This document shows, piece after piece, positions 11,378 through 20,608 of a DNA stretch of 64,000 bases. Each line of letters begins with the position of its first letter. The first letter of the stretch is position 1. The stretch is from Actinomycetota bacterium (GTDB lineage: Bacteria; Actinomycetota; Actinomycetes; Propionibacteriales; Nocardioidaceae), in NCBI GenBank assembly GCA_009701885.1, contig WLJH01000007.1, positions 62,001 to 126,000 on the forward strand. Reading direction: 5' to 3'. The notes beneath the pieces were generated by a model. The model had not been told where the DNA came from, did not search any database, and saw only the letters and a list, made by a program, of their open reading frames with translations. The position numbers and the translations under genes are program-made.

Positions 11378-12859
11378 TCAGGCGGTGAGTGGGGTGGTGC
11401 CGTCGGGGTGGACGAGGTAGCGCTGGCCGTGGGGGCTGGTCCAGAGCCAGTGGCCTGGTGAGAGTCCGCGGACGGCCCAGGGTCTGCCTGCTGGTGAGGG
11501 GTGGGTCTTGGCGCGGTGGTCGTGCCGGCACAGCGGTGCGAGGTTCTCTGTGCTGGTTTGTCCGGGTGGGCCGCCTTGCTCGGGTGGGACGTACTCGATG
11601 GTGTGGTCGAGGTCGGCGGTCTCGGCGGGCCTGCGGCAGTGCGGGAACGAGCAGGTGGTCCTGGTGAGCTTGACCCGGTTGGCGATGCGGTCGGGGACCT
11701 CGTAGGAGTCGACGGCGACGGTGTCGTGGAGGTCGATGACGGGCTTGACGATGACCTGGGTGCCGGGGACCCCGCACCACTCGCGGATGGCGTCGGCGGT
11801 CAGGAGCTGGCGGTGGTTCTCAATGCGGGCGAGGTTGAGGGCGAGCCCACCGGTGGCGGGGTCGATCTGGGGTGCGCCGGTCAGCGCGGCGTCGCTCAGG
11901 TGGACGGTCAGGATCACGGTGCGGCGGGGAGCCGTGCTGCTTCCGATGCGGGTGCCGGGGTCGGTGGGTGCGCTGGTTGCGCGGTCTCGACGACGCTCGT
12001 CGCTGGCGCTCCTCCCTGCTCGACCATCCTCCGTCGCTCGAGGATCGTCCTCGGGGAGGGTGTCCTGGCCGCGGGCGATGTAGCCGAGGGCTTTGGCGCG
12101 GCGGACAGCGAGGGTGTCGGTGGAGCCGTCGGCGAGGAGCTGGTGGGCGATGTGGCGGATCGCTTGCTCGAGGTCCTCGGCATCAGCGCGGTCGAGGAGT
12201 CCGTCGGCGGACACAGCGGACGAGGTGCCGACGCAGGTGGCGGGGGTGGCAAGGTCGAGGTCGAAGTAGAGGTTGGCGCGGGTGTCGCACTCGGTGACCT
12301 CGGTGGATTCGGGGTCGAACCGGGCGGAGGCTTCGAGGACGAGTCGGTCGACGACGATGGGGCCGGCGGTGTGGACGACGTGGGCGACCTGGGTGTCGAC
12401 GAACGCCACGGCCGCTTCGGAGAGGGCCTTGGTGGTCTGGGCGAGGCGGCGGACCCGCCACGCGGTGACCTGTCCGGCGACGAGTCGGGCCCAGACCTTG
12501 GGGAGGCGGTGCTTGGCCTCGACAGCGTCACCTACGAGCAGGCGCCCGGACTCGCGCGTGCGCCCGAGGGCGGTGGAGAGCTCGGTGACGGCGAAGTCGG
12601 AGACCTCGGGAGCACCGGCGCCGGCGAGGTCGAGCATGGTGTCGGCACCGGGCATCCCGAAGCGCTGGATCCATGCGGACTCGGCGGCGTCGTACGCCTC
12701 CTCGTCGGGGTGGCTGTAGGTGCCGTACAGGTCCGGCATCAGCGCGCCGGTGGTGTGCGCATCTGCCCACTGCGCGACACCGATCAGCAGCTCCCGCGCG
12801 GCGTCGTCCTCGCGCGCCTTGGCGGCGCGGATCGCGTCGAGGAGGGAGCTGGTGGACAT
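11378..12859 (-). CDS. DUF222 / 13E12-type HNH endonuclease domain protein
   Basis: CSFPHCRRPAETADLDHTIEYVPPEQGGPPGQTSTENLAPLCRHDHRAKTH (HNH) with long N-terminal DUF222-like helical region. Confidence 0.88.
   Translation of the reverse strand: MSTSSLLDAIRAAKAREDDAARELLIGVAQWADAHTTGALMPDLYGTYSHPDEEAYDAAESAWIQRFGMPGADTMLDLAGAGAPEVSDFAVTELSTALGRTRESGRLLVGDAVEAKHRLPKVWARLVAGQVTAWRVRRLAQTTKALSEAAVAFVDTQVAHVVHTAGPIVVDRLVLEASARFDPESTEVTECDTRANLYFDLDLATPATCVGTSSAVSADGLLDRADAEDLEQAIRHIAHQLLADGSTDTLAVRRAKALGYIARGQDTLPEDDPRATEDGRAGRSASDERRRDRATSAPTDPGTRIGSSTAPRRTVILTVHLSDAALTGAPQIDPATGGLALNLARIENHRQLLTADAIREWCGVPGTQVIVKPVIDLHDTVAVDSYEVPDRIANRVKLTRTTCSFPHCRRPAETADLDHTIEYVPPEQGGPPGQTSTENLAPLCRHDHRAKTHPSPAGRPWAVRGLSPGHWLWTSPHGQRYLVHPDGTTPLTA
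11983..12026 (+). repeat. Dispersed ~40-bp repeat (divergent copy inside HNH gene)
   Basis: GGTCTCGACGACGCTCGTCGCTGGCGCTCCTCCCTGCTCGACCA; compare 13137-13176, 57923-57961, 58029-58069. Confidence 0.7.
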
Positions 12860-13136
12860 GGTGAAAGTATAGTCGAACACACGTTCGAAGAATAGAGTTT
12901 CACCAGGTCAGACCCACTTTCAGGCGAGTTTCTGAAGCGCCGATCCAAGCCCAGCCGAGGCGAGCACCCCAGTGGAGGGCGACCACCCAGACAAGCGCAA
13001 CCAAGAAGCTCAGGTGGCACCCACGGCGACCACGGCTTCCTGAAATCCAGGAACTGCTGCAGCGCGAACGCGCCACGACCCACCGAGGGTGACCCAGGGA
13101 GCAACCAGGGGTACAGCAGGGCGCGGCGGTGTGCGC

Positions 13137-13176
13137 GGTCTCGACGACGGCTCGCTGGCGCTCGCCTGCTCGACCA
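13137..13176 (+). repeat. Dispersed ~40-bp repeat
   Basis: GGTCTCGACGACGGCTCGCTGGCGCTCGCCTGCTCGACCA; reverse-complement copy at 57923-57961. Confidence 0.85.
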
Positions 13177-13212
13177 GCGGTGGGCGCTGGCGCTGCTCGC
13201 ATGTCGACCATC

Positions 13213-13260
13213 CATCGCGACATCGCGACATCGCGACATCGCGACATCGCGACATCGCGA
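13213..13260. repeat. Perfect 8-bp tandem repeat, (CATCGCGA)x6
   Basis: Read directly: six consecutive CATCGCGA units. Confidence 0.97.
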
Positions 13261-13276
13261 TCGGCGATGGCGACTG

Positions 13277-14209
13277 TCAGGGGTACCGGATGCCCGTGGC
13301 CGCCTCGCTGATCTCCCACAGGCGCCGGGCGGCGTCGGCGTCGCGGGCGCGCTTGCCCATCAGCGTCACCTGGGGCCGACCGGCCATCTCGCCCGGGCCG
13401 CTGGGTCCGCAGTAGGTGCCGCCGGGGAGGTCGGCGGTCGCGGCCATGAGGGTCGGCTGCGCGCCCGCCGCGGCGGACTGGGAGACCGCTCGGATGGTGG
13501 CGTCGAGGATGGAGGCGATGCCGCCGGAGGACCGGCCGTACTGCCCGTTCGCGGCCAGGTGCGTCCCGGCGAACCCGGGGTGCGCGGCCAGCGCCTTGAC
13601 CGGTACTTCGGCGGCCCGGCAGCGCCGGTCCAGCTCGAGGGTGAAGAGCAGGTTGGCGAGCTTGGACCGGGCGTAGGCGCCCCACGGGTCGGCGCGCCGG
13701 GTCTCGGCGCGGGGGTCCTCGAGCGGTGCGCGGCGCGCCACCCGGTGGAACTGCGAGGAGACGGTCACGACCCGGCCACCACTGTCCGCGGCCGTCAGCT
13801 GCGGGAGCAGCAGGCCGGTGAGCAGGAACGGTCCGAAGTGGTTGGTGGCCATGGTCGTCTCGAACCCGTCGTACGTGCGCGGACCCGAGACCCCCATGAC
13901 GCCGGCGTTGTTGACCAGCACGTCGATCGGCCCGAGGGCGGCGGCGGCCGCCCCGGCGGAGCGGACGGAGGCCAGGTCGGAGAGGTCCACGACGAGGGGT
14001 ACGACGTCGGCCGCGGGCACCTCGTCGGTGATCGCCACGGACGTCTCGTCGAGCTTGCGCGGGGTGCGCCCGGCGAGCACGACGCGGGCGCCGCGTCGGG
14101 CCAGCTCGAGCGCGGTGTGGTGGCCGAGGCCACCGAGCGAGGGGCCGGTGACCACGATGGTGCGGCCGGCCTGGTCGGGCATGCGGGCGAGGTCCCAGGT
14201 GTCGGTCAC
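13277..14209 (-). CDS. SDR-family oxidoreductase
   Basis: GRTIVVTGPSLGGLGHHTALELARRGARVVLAGR, DVLVNNAGVMG, YARSKLANLLFTLEL. GTG start. Confidence 0.9.
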   Translation of the reverse strand: MTDTWDLARMPDQAGRTIVVTGPSLGGLGHHTALELARRGARVVLAGRTPRKLDETSVAITDEVPAADVVPLVVDLSDLASVRSAGAAAAALGPIDVLVNNAGVMGVSGPRTYDGFETTMATNHFGPFLLTGLLLPQLTAADSGGRVVTVSSQFHRVARRAPLEDPRAETRRADPWGAYARSKLANLLFTLELDRRCRAAEVPVKALAAHPGFAGTHLAANGQYGRSSGGIASILDATIRAVSQSAAAGAQPTLMAATADLPGGTYCGPSGPGEMAGRPQVTLMGKRARDADAARRLWEISEAATGIRYP

Positions 14210-14238
14210 GGGTCGTCCTTGCGGCTGGTCGGGGCGCC

Positions 14239-15057
14239 TCAGGGGGTGGTGGCCATGCTGTCGAGCACGCGCTGCGCGAGGGCCTCGTCGCCCTCGACCC
14301 GCACGGCCCCGGGGGCCGGACGGCGACCGCCGGCCAGGCACGTGAAGGACTCGCGGTCCATCGCCAGGAGCACGTCGGGGGTCGCGGGCGGCTCGGGGAG
14401 CACGCGGCCGCGGCGGTCCTCGCCGACCTCGAAGGCGAACGGCGCGCTGCCCTCCATCTCCAGCACCAGCGAGGTCCCGGGCTCGGCACCGACCTTCTTG
14501 GCGAGGACGAAGCCCATGGACTCGGCGAGGTACTCCGCGGTGTGCCGCGCCGGCTCGGTGTCCATGCCTCCGGGGCGAGCGACGGCGCGACGCACGTCCT
14601 GCTCGTGCATCCACACGTCGAGGGGGCGGTTGCGCAGCAGCGTGCGCCAGGTCCAGGGCACGCCCCCGAAGATGCGCTCGGGCTTGGCGTCGGCGTCGGT
14701 GGGCGGGTCGGCGAGCAGCGCCGTACGCCGGGCGGTGGCGGCCTCGCGGATCTCGTTGATGATCGCGTCGGGGCTGGCCCCGCGGCGGTTGACGACCCCG
14801 ATCTCGGTGTAGTGGCCCATCAGCCCGGTGACGTGGGCCGGCGGCGGGTCGCCGATGTCGGCGTGCTCCTCCTCGCCGGTCGCCAGCACCTTCTCCAGGT
14901 GGGCGACGTGGGCTGCGACCGCCCGCACGTCCCAGCCAGGGAGGTCGGTGGGCCGGTCCCAGTCGGCCTCGTCCAGGCCCTCGAGCAGGGCGGTGAAGTC
15001 GTCGATCGCCTGCCACCACACGTCGGCGTACCCCGCCAGCACCTCCTGGTCGCTCAT
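14239..15057 (-). CDS. Maleylpyruvate isomerase / DinB-like mycothiol-dependent family protein
   Basis: MSDQEVLAGYADVWWQAIDDFTALLEGLDEADWDRPTDLPGWDVRAVAAHVAHLE...LDVWMHEQDVRRAV: TIGR03083-type pattern. Confidence 0.8.
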   Translation of the reverse strand: MSDQEVLAGYADVWWQAIDDFTALLEGLDEADWDRPTDLPGWDVRAVAAHVAHLEKVLATGEEEHADIGDPPPAHVTGLMGHYTEIGVVNRRGASPDAIINEIREAATARRTALLADPPTDADAKPERIFGGVPWTWRTLLRNRPLDVWMHEQDVRRAVARPGGMDTEPARHTAEYLAESMGFVLAKKVGAEPGTSLVLEMEGSAPFAFEVGEDRRGRVLPEPPATPDVLLAMDRESFTCLAGGRRPAPGAVRVEGDEALAQRVLDSMATTP

Positions 15058-15097
15058 GTGCCGGACTTTAGCGAGCAGCGCCCACCAGGCGGCGTGG

Positions 15098-16858
15098 CTA
15101 CCGGAACCTGACCGCGAGGACCGCAACATCGTCGGCGAGCGCCCCGTCGTCGAGGTCGGTGAGGACCCCGTCGAGGAAGTCGGGGACCGGACCCGGCGGC
15201 TGTGCGAGCGCGGCCTTGCGCAGCCGCTCGAGCCCGTCGGTGAGGTCCTCGCCCCGACGCTCGACCAGGCCGTCGGTGTAGAGCAGCAACGTGGAGCCGT
15301 CGGGGACGCGGCGCCGGTTGTCGCTGCGGTGGGCGTCGGGCAGCACGCCGAGCATGAGGTCGTGGTGCTCGTCCTCGAGCCAGGTGACCTCGCCGTCAGG
15401 GGTCAGCAGCAGCGGTGGCGGGTGGCCGGCGTTGGTCCAGCGCAGGGTGCGGCCGCCGGAGCCGTCGGGCTCCTCGATCCGGAGGTAGACCAGGGTCGCC
15501 AGGCCGTCGACGCCGAGGTCGGCCATCGCCTCCTCCAGGCGCAGCACCTGTCGCGACGGCGGGTCGTCGACGGCCCACGCCAGCGCGCGCAAGGTGGTGC
15601 GCATCTGGCCCATCGTCGCGGCCGCGCCGATGTCGTGCCCGACGACGTCGCCGATCATCAGGCTGGTCGCGCCGGAGGGCATGAGCACGGCGTCGTACCA
15701 GTCGCCGCCGACCTGGTCCCGCGCGGCCGCGGGCCGGTAGCGCGCGGCCATCTCCAGCTCCTCGGTCTCCGGCAGCCGAGGGAGCAGGGCGGTCTGGAGG
15801 ACGACCAGCGCGTCGTGCTGCTCCTGGACGAGCAGGGCGCGGGACAGCGACTGGGCGGCGTACGTCGCCAGCACACCGAGCGTGGCCAGCTCGTCCTCGG
15901 CGAGGTCGCGGCAGTCGTCCCAGATCACCGCCATCGCCCCGAAGGTCCGCCCCGCGGTGGTCAGCGGGAAGAAGGCGCGGCACTCGCCGATCTGCTCGCG
16001 ATAGTCCAGGTCCGGGTAGTGCTGGTTCTGGTCGGCGCGGTCGCGGTAGGCCAGTGGGCGCTCGCTGACGAGGCAGTGGCCCAGGGGGTTGCTCAGGTCC
16101 GCGCGCAGGCTGTTGTTGAGCTGGGCCGAGCGCCACGTGTCCCCGGCCTGTGGCACGTAGTGCAGCCGGGGGACCTCGACGTCGAGGTGCGGCTGGGTCG
16201 GCAGGTCGTGGGCGGCGGCCTCGGAGAGCCAGATGCCGGCGCGCAGGCAGCCGAGCTGCTCGCGGGCCACCCGCTCGGCGGCCGCCGCGACCTCGGTGAC
16301 GGTCGCCGCCGAGGCCAGGCCCTCGCTGAGGGCGAGCAGGACGGCGCTGCGCCGGCCCAGCGAGTCGGCCTCCTGGGCGGCCTCGGCGGCCTCCGCCCGC
16401 AACCCGCGCTGGGCGAGCTCGGTGGAGCACGCGGCGGCGAGGTCCGCCAGGGCCTCGAGCGCGTCGGGGGTCCAGGCGCGCGGCTCGGGGTCGATGGCGC
16501 AGAGCGAGCCGATGATCTGGCCGGTGTGGTCGCGGATCGGGTGGCCGGCGTAGGCGACGACCCCGAGGTCGGGAATCGCCAGGTTGTCGCGCAGGCGCTC
16601 GTCGAGGCGTGCGTCCTCGGTCACGACCGGCGCCTGGTCGTGGACGACCCACTGGCAGAAGGAGTGGGTCAACGGGGTCTGCCGCGCGGCGTCGTACGGC
16701 GCGGGGAGGCCCTCGGCGCCGACGAAGACCTGGCGGTCGGCCTCGACCAGGCTGACCAGCGCGACGGGGACGTCGAGCGCGCGGCGGAGCATCCGCGCGT
16801 AGCGGTCGAACGAGGCGTCCACGCCCAGCGAGGTGGCGCCGTCGTCGAGTCCGTCCAT
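15098..16858 (-). CDS. GAF-domain PP2C-type (SpoIIE/RsbU-like) phosphatase
   Basis: Two GAF-like segments, then QTALLPRLPETEELEMAARYRPAAARDQVGGDWYDAVLMPSGATSLMIGDVVGHDIGAAATMGQMR...LLLYTDGLVERRGEDL. Confidence 0.9.
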   Translation of the reverse strand: MDGLDDGATSLGVDASFDRYARMLRRALDVPVALVSLVEADRQVFVGAEGLPAPYDAARQTPLTHSFCQWVVHDQAPVVTEDARLDERLRDNLAIPDLGVVAYAGHPIRDHTGQIIGSLCAIDPEPRAWTPDALEALADLAAACSTELAQRGLRAEAAEAAQEADSLGRRSAVLLALSEGLASAATVTEVAAAAERVAREQLGCLRAGIWLSEAAAHDLPTQPHLDVEVPRLHYVPQAGDTWRSAQLNNSLRADLSNPLGHCLVSERPLAYRDRADQNQHYPDLDYREQIGECRAFFPLTTAGRTFGAMAVIWDDCRDLAEDELATLGVLATYAAQSLSRALLVQEQHDALVVLQTALLPRLPETEELEMAARYRPAAARDQVGGDWYDAVLMPSGATSLMIGDVVGHDIGAAATMGQMRTTLRALAWAVDDPPSRQVLRLEEAMADLGVDGLATLVYLRIEEPDGSGGRTLRWTNAGHPPPLLLTPDGEVTWLEDEHHDLMLGVLPDAHRSDNRRRVPDGSTLLLYTDGLVERRGEDLTDGLERLRKAALAQPPGPVPDFLDGVLTDLDDGALADDVAVLAVRFR

Positions 16859-16975
16859 CCAGCCTCCCCCGGGTGTCAGCGCACGCTAACCCGGGGCCGC
16901 CCGGGGCGTCGCCTTTACCCTGTCGACCACCCTTTGGGTTGGTCGGGAGGGTCTGTGCGGGGGAGGATCGGGGGA

Positions 16976-18745
16976 GTGAGCACCCAGCCCCGTCGCCAGC
17001 CCGTCCGGCAGCCCGTCAGGGCCCCTGAGCTCGTCGGCCGCGGGTGGCTCAACACCGACGGCCCGCTGCGCCTCGCGGACCTGCGCGGTCGCTTCGTCCT
17101 GCTGGACTTCTGGACCTTCTGCTGCGTCAACTGCCTGCACGTGCTCGACGAGCTGCGACCGGTCGAGGCGGCGTACGCCGAGGAGCTGGTGGTCATCGGG
17201 GTGCACTCCCCGAAGTTCGTCCACGAGGCCGACCCGGTCGCGCTCGCGGCGGCCGTCGAGCGCTACGGCGTGCACCACCCGGTGCTCGACGACCCCGAGC
17301 TGGTGACCTGGCAGGCCTACACCGCCCGCGCCTGGCCGACGCTGGTGCTCATCGACCCGGAGGGCTACGTCGTCGCGCAGTACGCCGGGGAGGGGCACGC
17401 CCATGGGATCGAGGCGCTGCTGGCCGAGCTGGTCCCGCAGCACCGCGAGCGCGGCACGCTGCAGCCCGGCGACTCGCCGTACGTCCCGCCCGTCGTGGAG
17501 CCGAGCGACCTGCGGTTCCCGGCTTCGGCGGTCCCGCTCGCGGGCGGGGGCGTCCTCGTCGCCGACGCCGGCCACGACCAGGTGGTCGAGCTGTCCGCGG
17601 ACGGCGAGGTCGTGCGCCGCTTCGGCGGGTTCCGCGAGCCCAACGGGCTGTGCCTGCTGCCGGCCGACGTCGCGGTGGCGGTGGGGTACGACGTGGTCGT
17701 GGCCGACACCGTGGGCCACCGGCTGGCCGGGCTGCGGCTGGAGGACGGCTCGGTCCGCACGCTCGCCGGCGACGGGCAGCAGTGGATGCCCGGCGACGGC
17801 GTCGAGCGGCTCTCCTCGCCGTGGGACGTGGCGTGGTGGGGCGACCGGGTGTGGGTCGCGATGGCCGGCATCCACCAGCTGTGGACCCTCGACCCGCTGA
17901 CCGGGGCGGTCGGGGTCGCCGCCGGCACGACCAACGAGGGCCTGCTCGACGGCCCGCTCGCCGACGCCTGGTTCGCGCAGACCTCGCGGCTGGCGCCCGA
18001 CGGGGACCGGCTGTGGATCGCCGACTCGGAGACGTCCTCGCTGCGCTACCTCGCCGACGGCTCCGTGCACACCGTCGTGGGGTCGGGGCTCTTCGAGTTC
18101 GGCTTCCAGGACGGGCCGGCCGAGCAGGCGCTGCTCCAGCACCCGCTCGGGGTCACCGTGCTGCCCGACGGCTCGGTCGCGGTCTGCGACACCTACAACG
18201 GCGCCGTGCGCCGCTACGACCCGGCCAGCGGGTCGGTGGGGACGCTCGCGGACGGCCTGGCCGAGCCGTCGGCGGCGTACGTCGACCCGGCCGACCCCTC
18301 CCAGCTGGTCGTCGTCGAGTCGACCGCCCACCGGCTGACCCGGGTGCCGCTGGGCGGGGTGGTGAGGGTGGACGGGTTCGCGCACTCCACGCAGCGGCCG
18401 GTCACCCCCGTCGCGGCCTCGCTGTCGCTGACGATCACCTTCACGCCGCCGCCGGGGCAGAAGGTCGACGACCGCTTCGGCCCGCCCTCGCAGCTGGTCG
18501 TGGAGTCGACGCCGCCGGGGCTGATCCGCTCCGGCGGCGGCCGCGGCACCGACCTGACCCGAGTGCTCGAGCTGGACCAGCACGCCGGGGAGGGCGTCCT
18601 CCACGTCGCCGCTCGCGCCGCCTCCTGCGACGCCGACGGGGGTGAGGGCGCCGCCTGCCGGATGCACCAGCAGGACTGGGGGATCCCCGTGCGGGTCTCC
18701 GCCGAGGGGCCCGGGGAGCTGGTGCTGCCGCTGGGGGGTGCGTGA
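16976..18745 (+). CDS. Thioredoxin-like + NHL-repeat beta-propeller protein
   Basis: RFVLLDFWTFCCVNCLHVLDELRPVEAAYAEELVVIGVHSPKF (WTFCCVNC thioredoxin motif), then ANGLCL/DTYNGAVRRYD NHL-like repeats. GTG start. Confidence 0.88.
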   Translation: MSTQPRRQPVRQPVRAPELVGRGWLNTDGPLRLADLRGRFVLLDFWTFCCVNCLHVLDELRPVEAAYAEELVVIGVHSPKFVHEADPVALAAAVERYGVHHPVLDDPELVTWQAYTARAWPTLVLIDPEGYVVAQYAGEGHAHGIEALLAELVPQHRERGTLQPGDSPYVPPVVEPSDLRFPASAVPLAGGGVLVADAGHDQVVELSADGEVVRRFGGFREPNGLCLLPADVAVAVGYDVVVADTVGHRLAGLRLEDGSVRTLAGDGQQWMPGDGVERLSSPWDVAWWGDRVWVAMAGIHQLWTLDPLTGAVGVAAGTTNEGLLDGPLADAWFAQTSRLAPDGDRLWIADSETSSLRYLADGSVHTVVGSGLFEFGFQDGPAEQALLQHPLGVTVLPDGSVAVCDTYNGAVRRYDPASGSVGTLADGLAEPSAAYVDPADPSQLVVVESTAHRLTRVPLGGVVRVDGFAHSTQRPVTPVAASLSLTITFTPPPGQKVDDRFGPPSQLVVESTPPGLIRSGGGRGTDLTRVLELDQHAGEGVLHVAARAASCDADGGEGAACRMHQQDWGIPVRVSAEGPGELVLPLGGA

Positions 18746-18855
18746 GGTTCAGCGGGGGTGCGTGAGGTTCAGCGGGGCGCCGCTGGAGGTCACGGGGCGC
18801 CGACGCAGGTGCAGCGGGGGAGCGTGAGGTTCAGCGGGGCGCCGCTGAACCTTCC
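18738..18855. repeat. GCGTGAGGTTCAGCGGGG direct repeats and hairpin in convergent gap
   Basis: GTGCGTGAGGTTCAGCGGGG twice in tandem and AGCGTGAGGTTCAGCGGGG once more, the last forming GGTTCAGCGGGGCGCCGCTGAACC. Confidence 0.8.
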
Positions 18856-18875
18856 GAGAGCCGGAAAAGCCCCGG

Positions 18876-19496
18876 CTACCCCCGCGCCAGCTTCACGGCG
18901 ATGAGCAGCATCGTGACCCCGATCAGCACGTCGAGGACCTGCCAGGCGCGGGGCCGGGCGAAGAGCGGGGAGGCCAACCGCGCGCCGTACCCCAGCCCGG
19001 TGAACCACACCAGCGACGCCACCACCGCGCCGACCGCGAAGGCCCACCGGTCCTCGGAGCCGTTGGCCAGCGAGCCGAGCAGCAGGACGGTGTCGAGGTA
19101 GACGTGCGGGTTGAGCCAGGTCAGTGCGACGGCCGTGAGCAGCGCCGCCGACAGCGGCCCGGCCGCACCCCCCGGAGCCGCGGAGCCGTCCAGCACCTCG
19201 CCGCCCCGCCAGGCCCGGCGGAAGGAGAGGGCGGCGTACGCCGTCAGGAAGACCACCCCGCCCCACCGCACCACGTCGAGCACCACCGGCGCCCGGGTCA
19301 CGATCGTCCCGATCCCGGCGACCCCGGCGCTGATCAGCACCGCGTCGGAGATCGCGCAGACCGCGACGACCGGTCCGACGTGGTGGCGGGCCAGGCCCGA
19401 GCGCAGGACGAAGGCGTTCTGGCTGCCGATCGCCACGATGAGGGTCAGCCCGGCGGCGAGCCCGGTCAGGGCGGTGACGAGGACGGGGGTGAGCAC
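18876..19496 (-). CDS. LysE/ArgO-family amino-acid exporter
   Basis: GLTLIVAIGSQNAFVLRSGLARHHVGPVVAVCAISDAVLI...TWLNPHVYLDTVLLLGS. GTG start. Confidence 0.92.
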   Translation of the reverse strand: MLTPVLVTALTGLAAGLTLIVAIGSQNAFVLRSGLARHHVGPVVAVCAISDAVLISAGVAGIGTIVTRAPVVLDVVRWGGVVFLTAYAALSFRRAWRGGEVLDGSAAPGGAAGPLSAALLTAVALTWLNPHVYLDTVLLLGSLANGSEDRWAFAVGAVVASLVWFTGLGYGARLASPLFARPRAWQVLDVLIGVTMLLIAVKLARG

Positions 19497-19565
19497 GGCT
19501 CGACGGTAGGCAGCGCAACCGATGAAGGGAAGCGAAGGAATCTGCAGGTCCCTTAGCATCGCTTC

Positions 19566-20465
19566 ATGACGGCCCGTCCACCACTCACCGCGCCGCTGCC
19601 CGCGGCCCAGCTCGCCGCCCTCGTCGCGGTCGTGGACCACGGCACGTTCGAGGCCGCCGCCCGGGCGCTGCACGTGACACCGAGCGCGGTCAGCCAGCGG
19701 GTGCGTGCGCTGGAGTCGGCCGTCGGCCAGGTGCTCGTACGTCGGGCCGCACCCTGCACGGCCACCGACGCCGGCCTGGTGCTGGTGCGGCTGGGGCGCG
19801 CGCAGGCGCTGCTGGAGGCCGAGGCCCGCGGCCTCCTGCAGCCGCAGGAGGCCGGTCGCACGGAGCTGGGCGTGGCGGTCAACGCCGACTCCCTGGCGAC
19901 CTGGTTCCGCGACGTCCTCACCGCCGTCGCCGGCTGGGACGACGTGCTGCTGCGCCTGGAGGTCGAGGACCAGGCGCACTCCCACGACCTGCTGCGCCGC
20001 GGCGAGGCCCTGGCCGCGGTCACCAGCGACCCCGTGCCGGTGCAGGGCTGCTCGGTGGAGCACCTGGGGATGATGCGCTACCACGCGGCCGCGGCCACCT
20101 GGCTGGCCGAGCGGCACGCCGACGCCTCCGGCCGCCCCGACTGGAGCCGCCTCCCGATGGTCGTCTTCAACCCCAAGGACACCCTCCAGCACGACCTGCT
20201 GGCCGAGCTGGGCGTGAGCGCCCCGCCCGCGCACCGGGTCCCGACGTCCGCGGACTTCCTCGCTGCGGTCACGGCCGGTCTCGGCTGGGGCATGCTGCCC
20301 GAGGAGCAGCTGGTCCCGCTCGAGCGCGACGGGCGGCTCGTCCGGCTCGCGGCCGACCGGACCGTCGGCGTACCCCTCCACTGGCAGCGCTGGCGCCTGG
20401 ACTCCCCGCTGCTGGACCGGCTCACCGACGCCGTCCGCTCCGCGGCGGCGCGACACCTGGGCTGA
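19566..20465 (+). CDS. LysR-family regulator, ArgP-like, divergent to lysE
   Basis: LAALVAVVDHGTFEAAARALHVTPSAVSQRVRALESAVGQVLVRR (LysR HTH); paired divergently with LysE. Confidence 0.9.
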   Translation: MTARPPLTAPLPAAQLAALVAVVDHGTFEAAARALHVTPSAVSQRVRALESAVGQVLVRRAAPCTATDAGLVLVRLGRAQALLEAEARGLLQPQEAGRTELGVAVNADSLATWFRDVLTAVAGWDDVLLRLEVEDQAHSHDLLRRGEALAAVTSDPVPVQGCSVEHLGMMRYHAAAATWLAERHADASGRPDWSRLPMVVFNPKDTLQHDLLAELGVSAPPAHRVPTSADFLAAVTAGLGWGMLPEEQLVPLERDGRLVRLAADRTVGVPLHWQRWRLDSPLLDRLTDAVRSAAARHLG

Positions 20466-20475
20466 CGACGGCGGT

Positions 20476-20540
20476 GGGTAGTCCGAATCAGAATTGATCC
20501 CCAGCGCGCGCTGAGCATCAATCCGGATTCGGACTATCCC
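20476..20540. repeat. Palindromic element copy 2 (GGGTAGTCCGAATCAGAATTGATCCCCAGCGCGCGCTGAGCATCAATCCGGATTCGGACTATCCC)
   Basis: Same core as 4582-4645 and also in a convergent gap. Confidence 0.85.
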
Positions 20541-20608
20541 GCGCGCGAACGCCGACGGCCCGCCACCCCGGAGGGCAGCGGGCCGTCGTACGACGTGGGC
20601 TCAGTGCG

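Noticed and set aside
13213-13260. Possible CRISPR array
   Set aside because: Units are 8-bp contiguous repeats with no spacers and no cas genes in the window.
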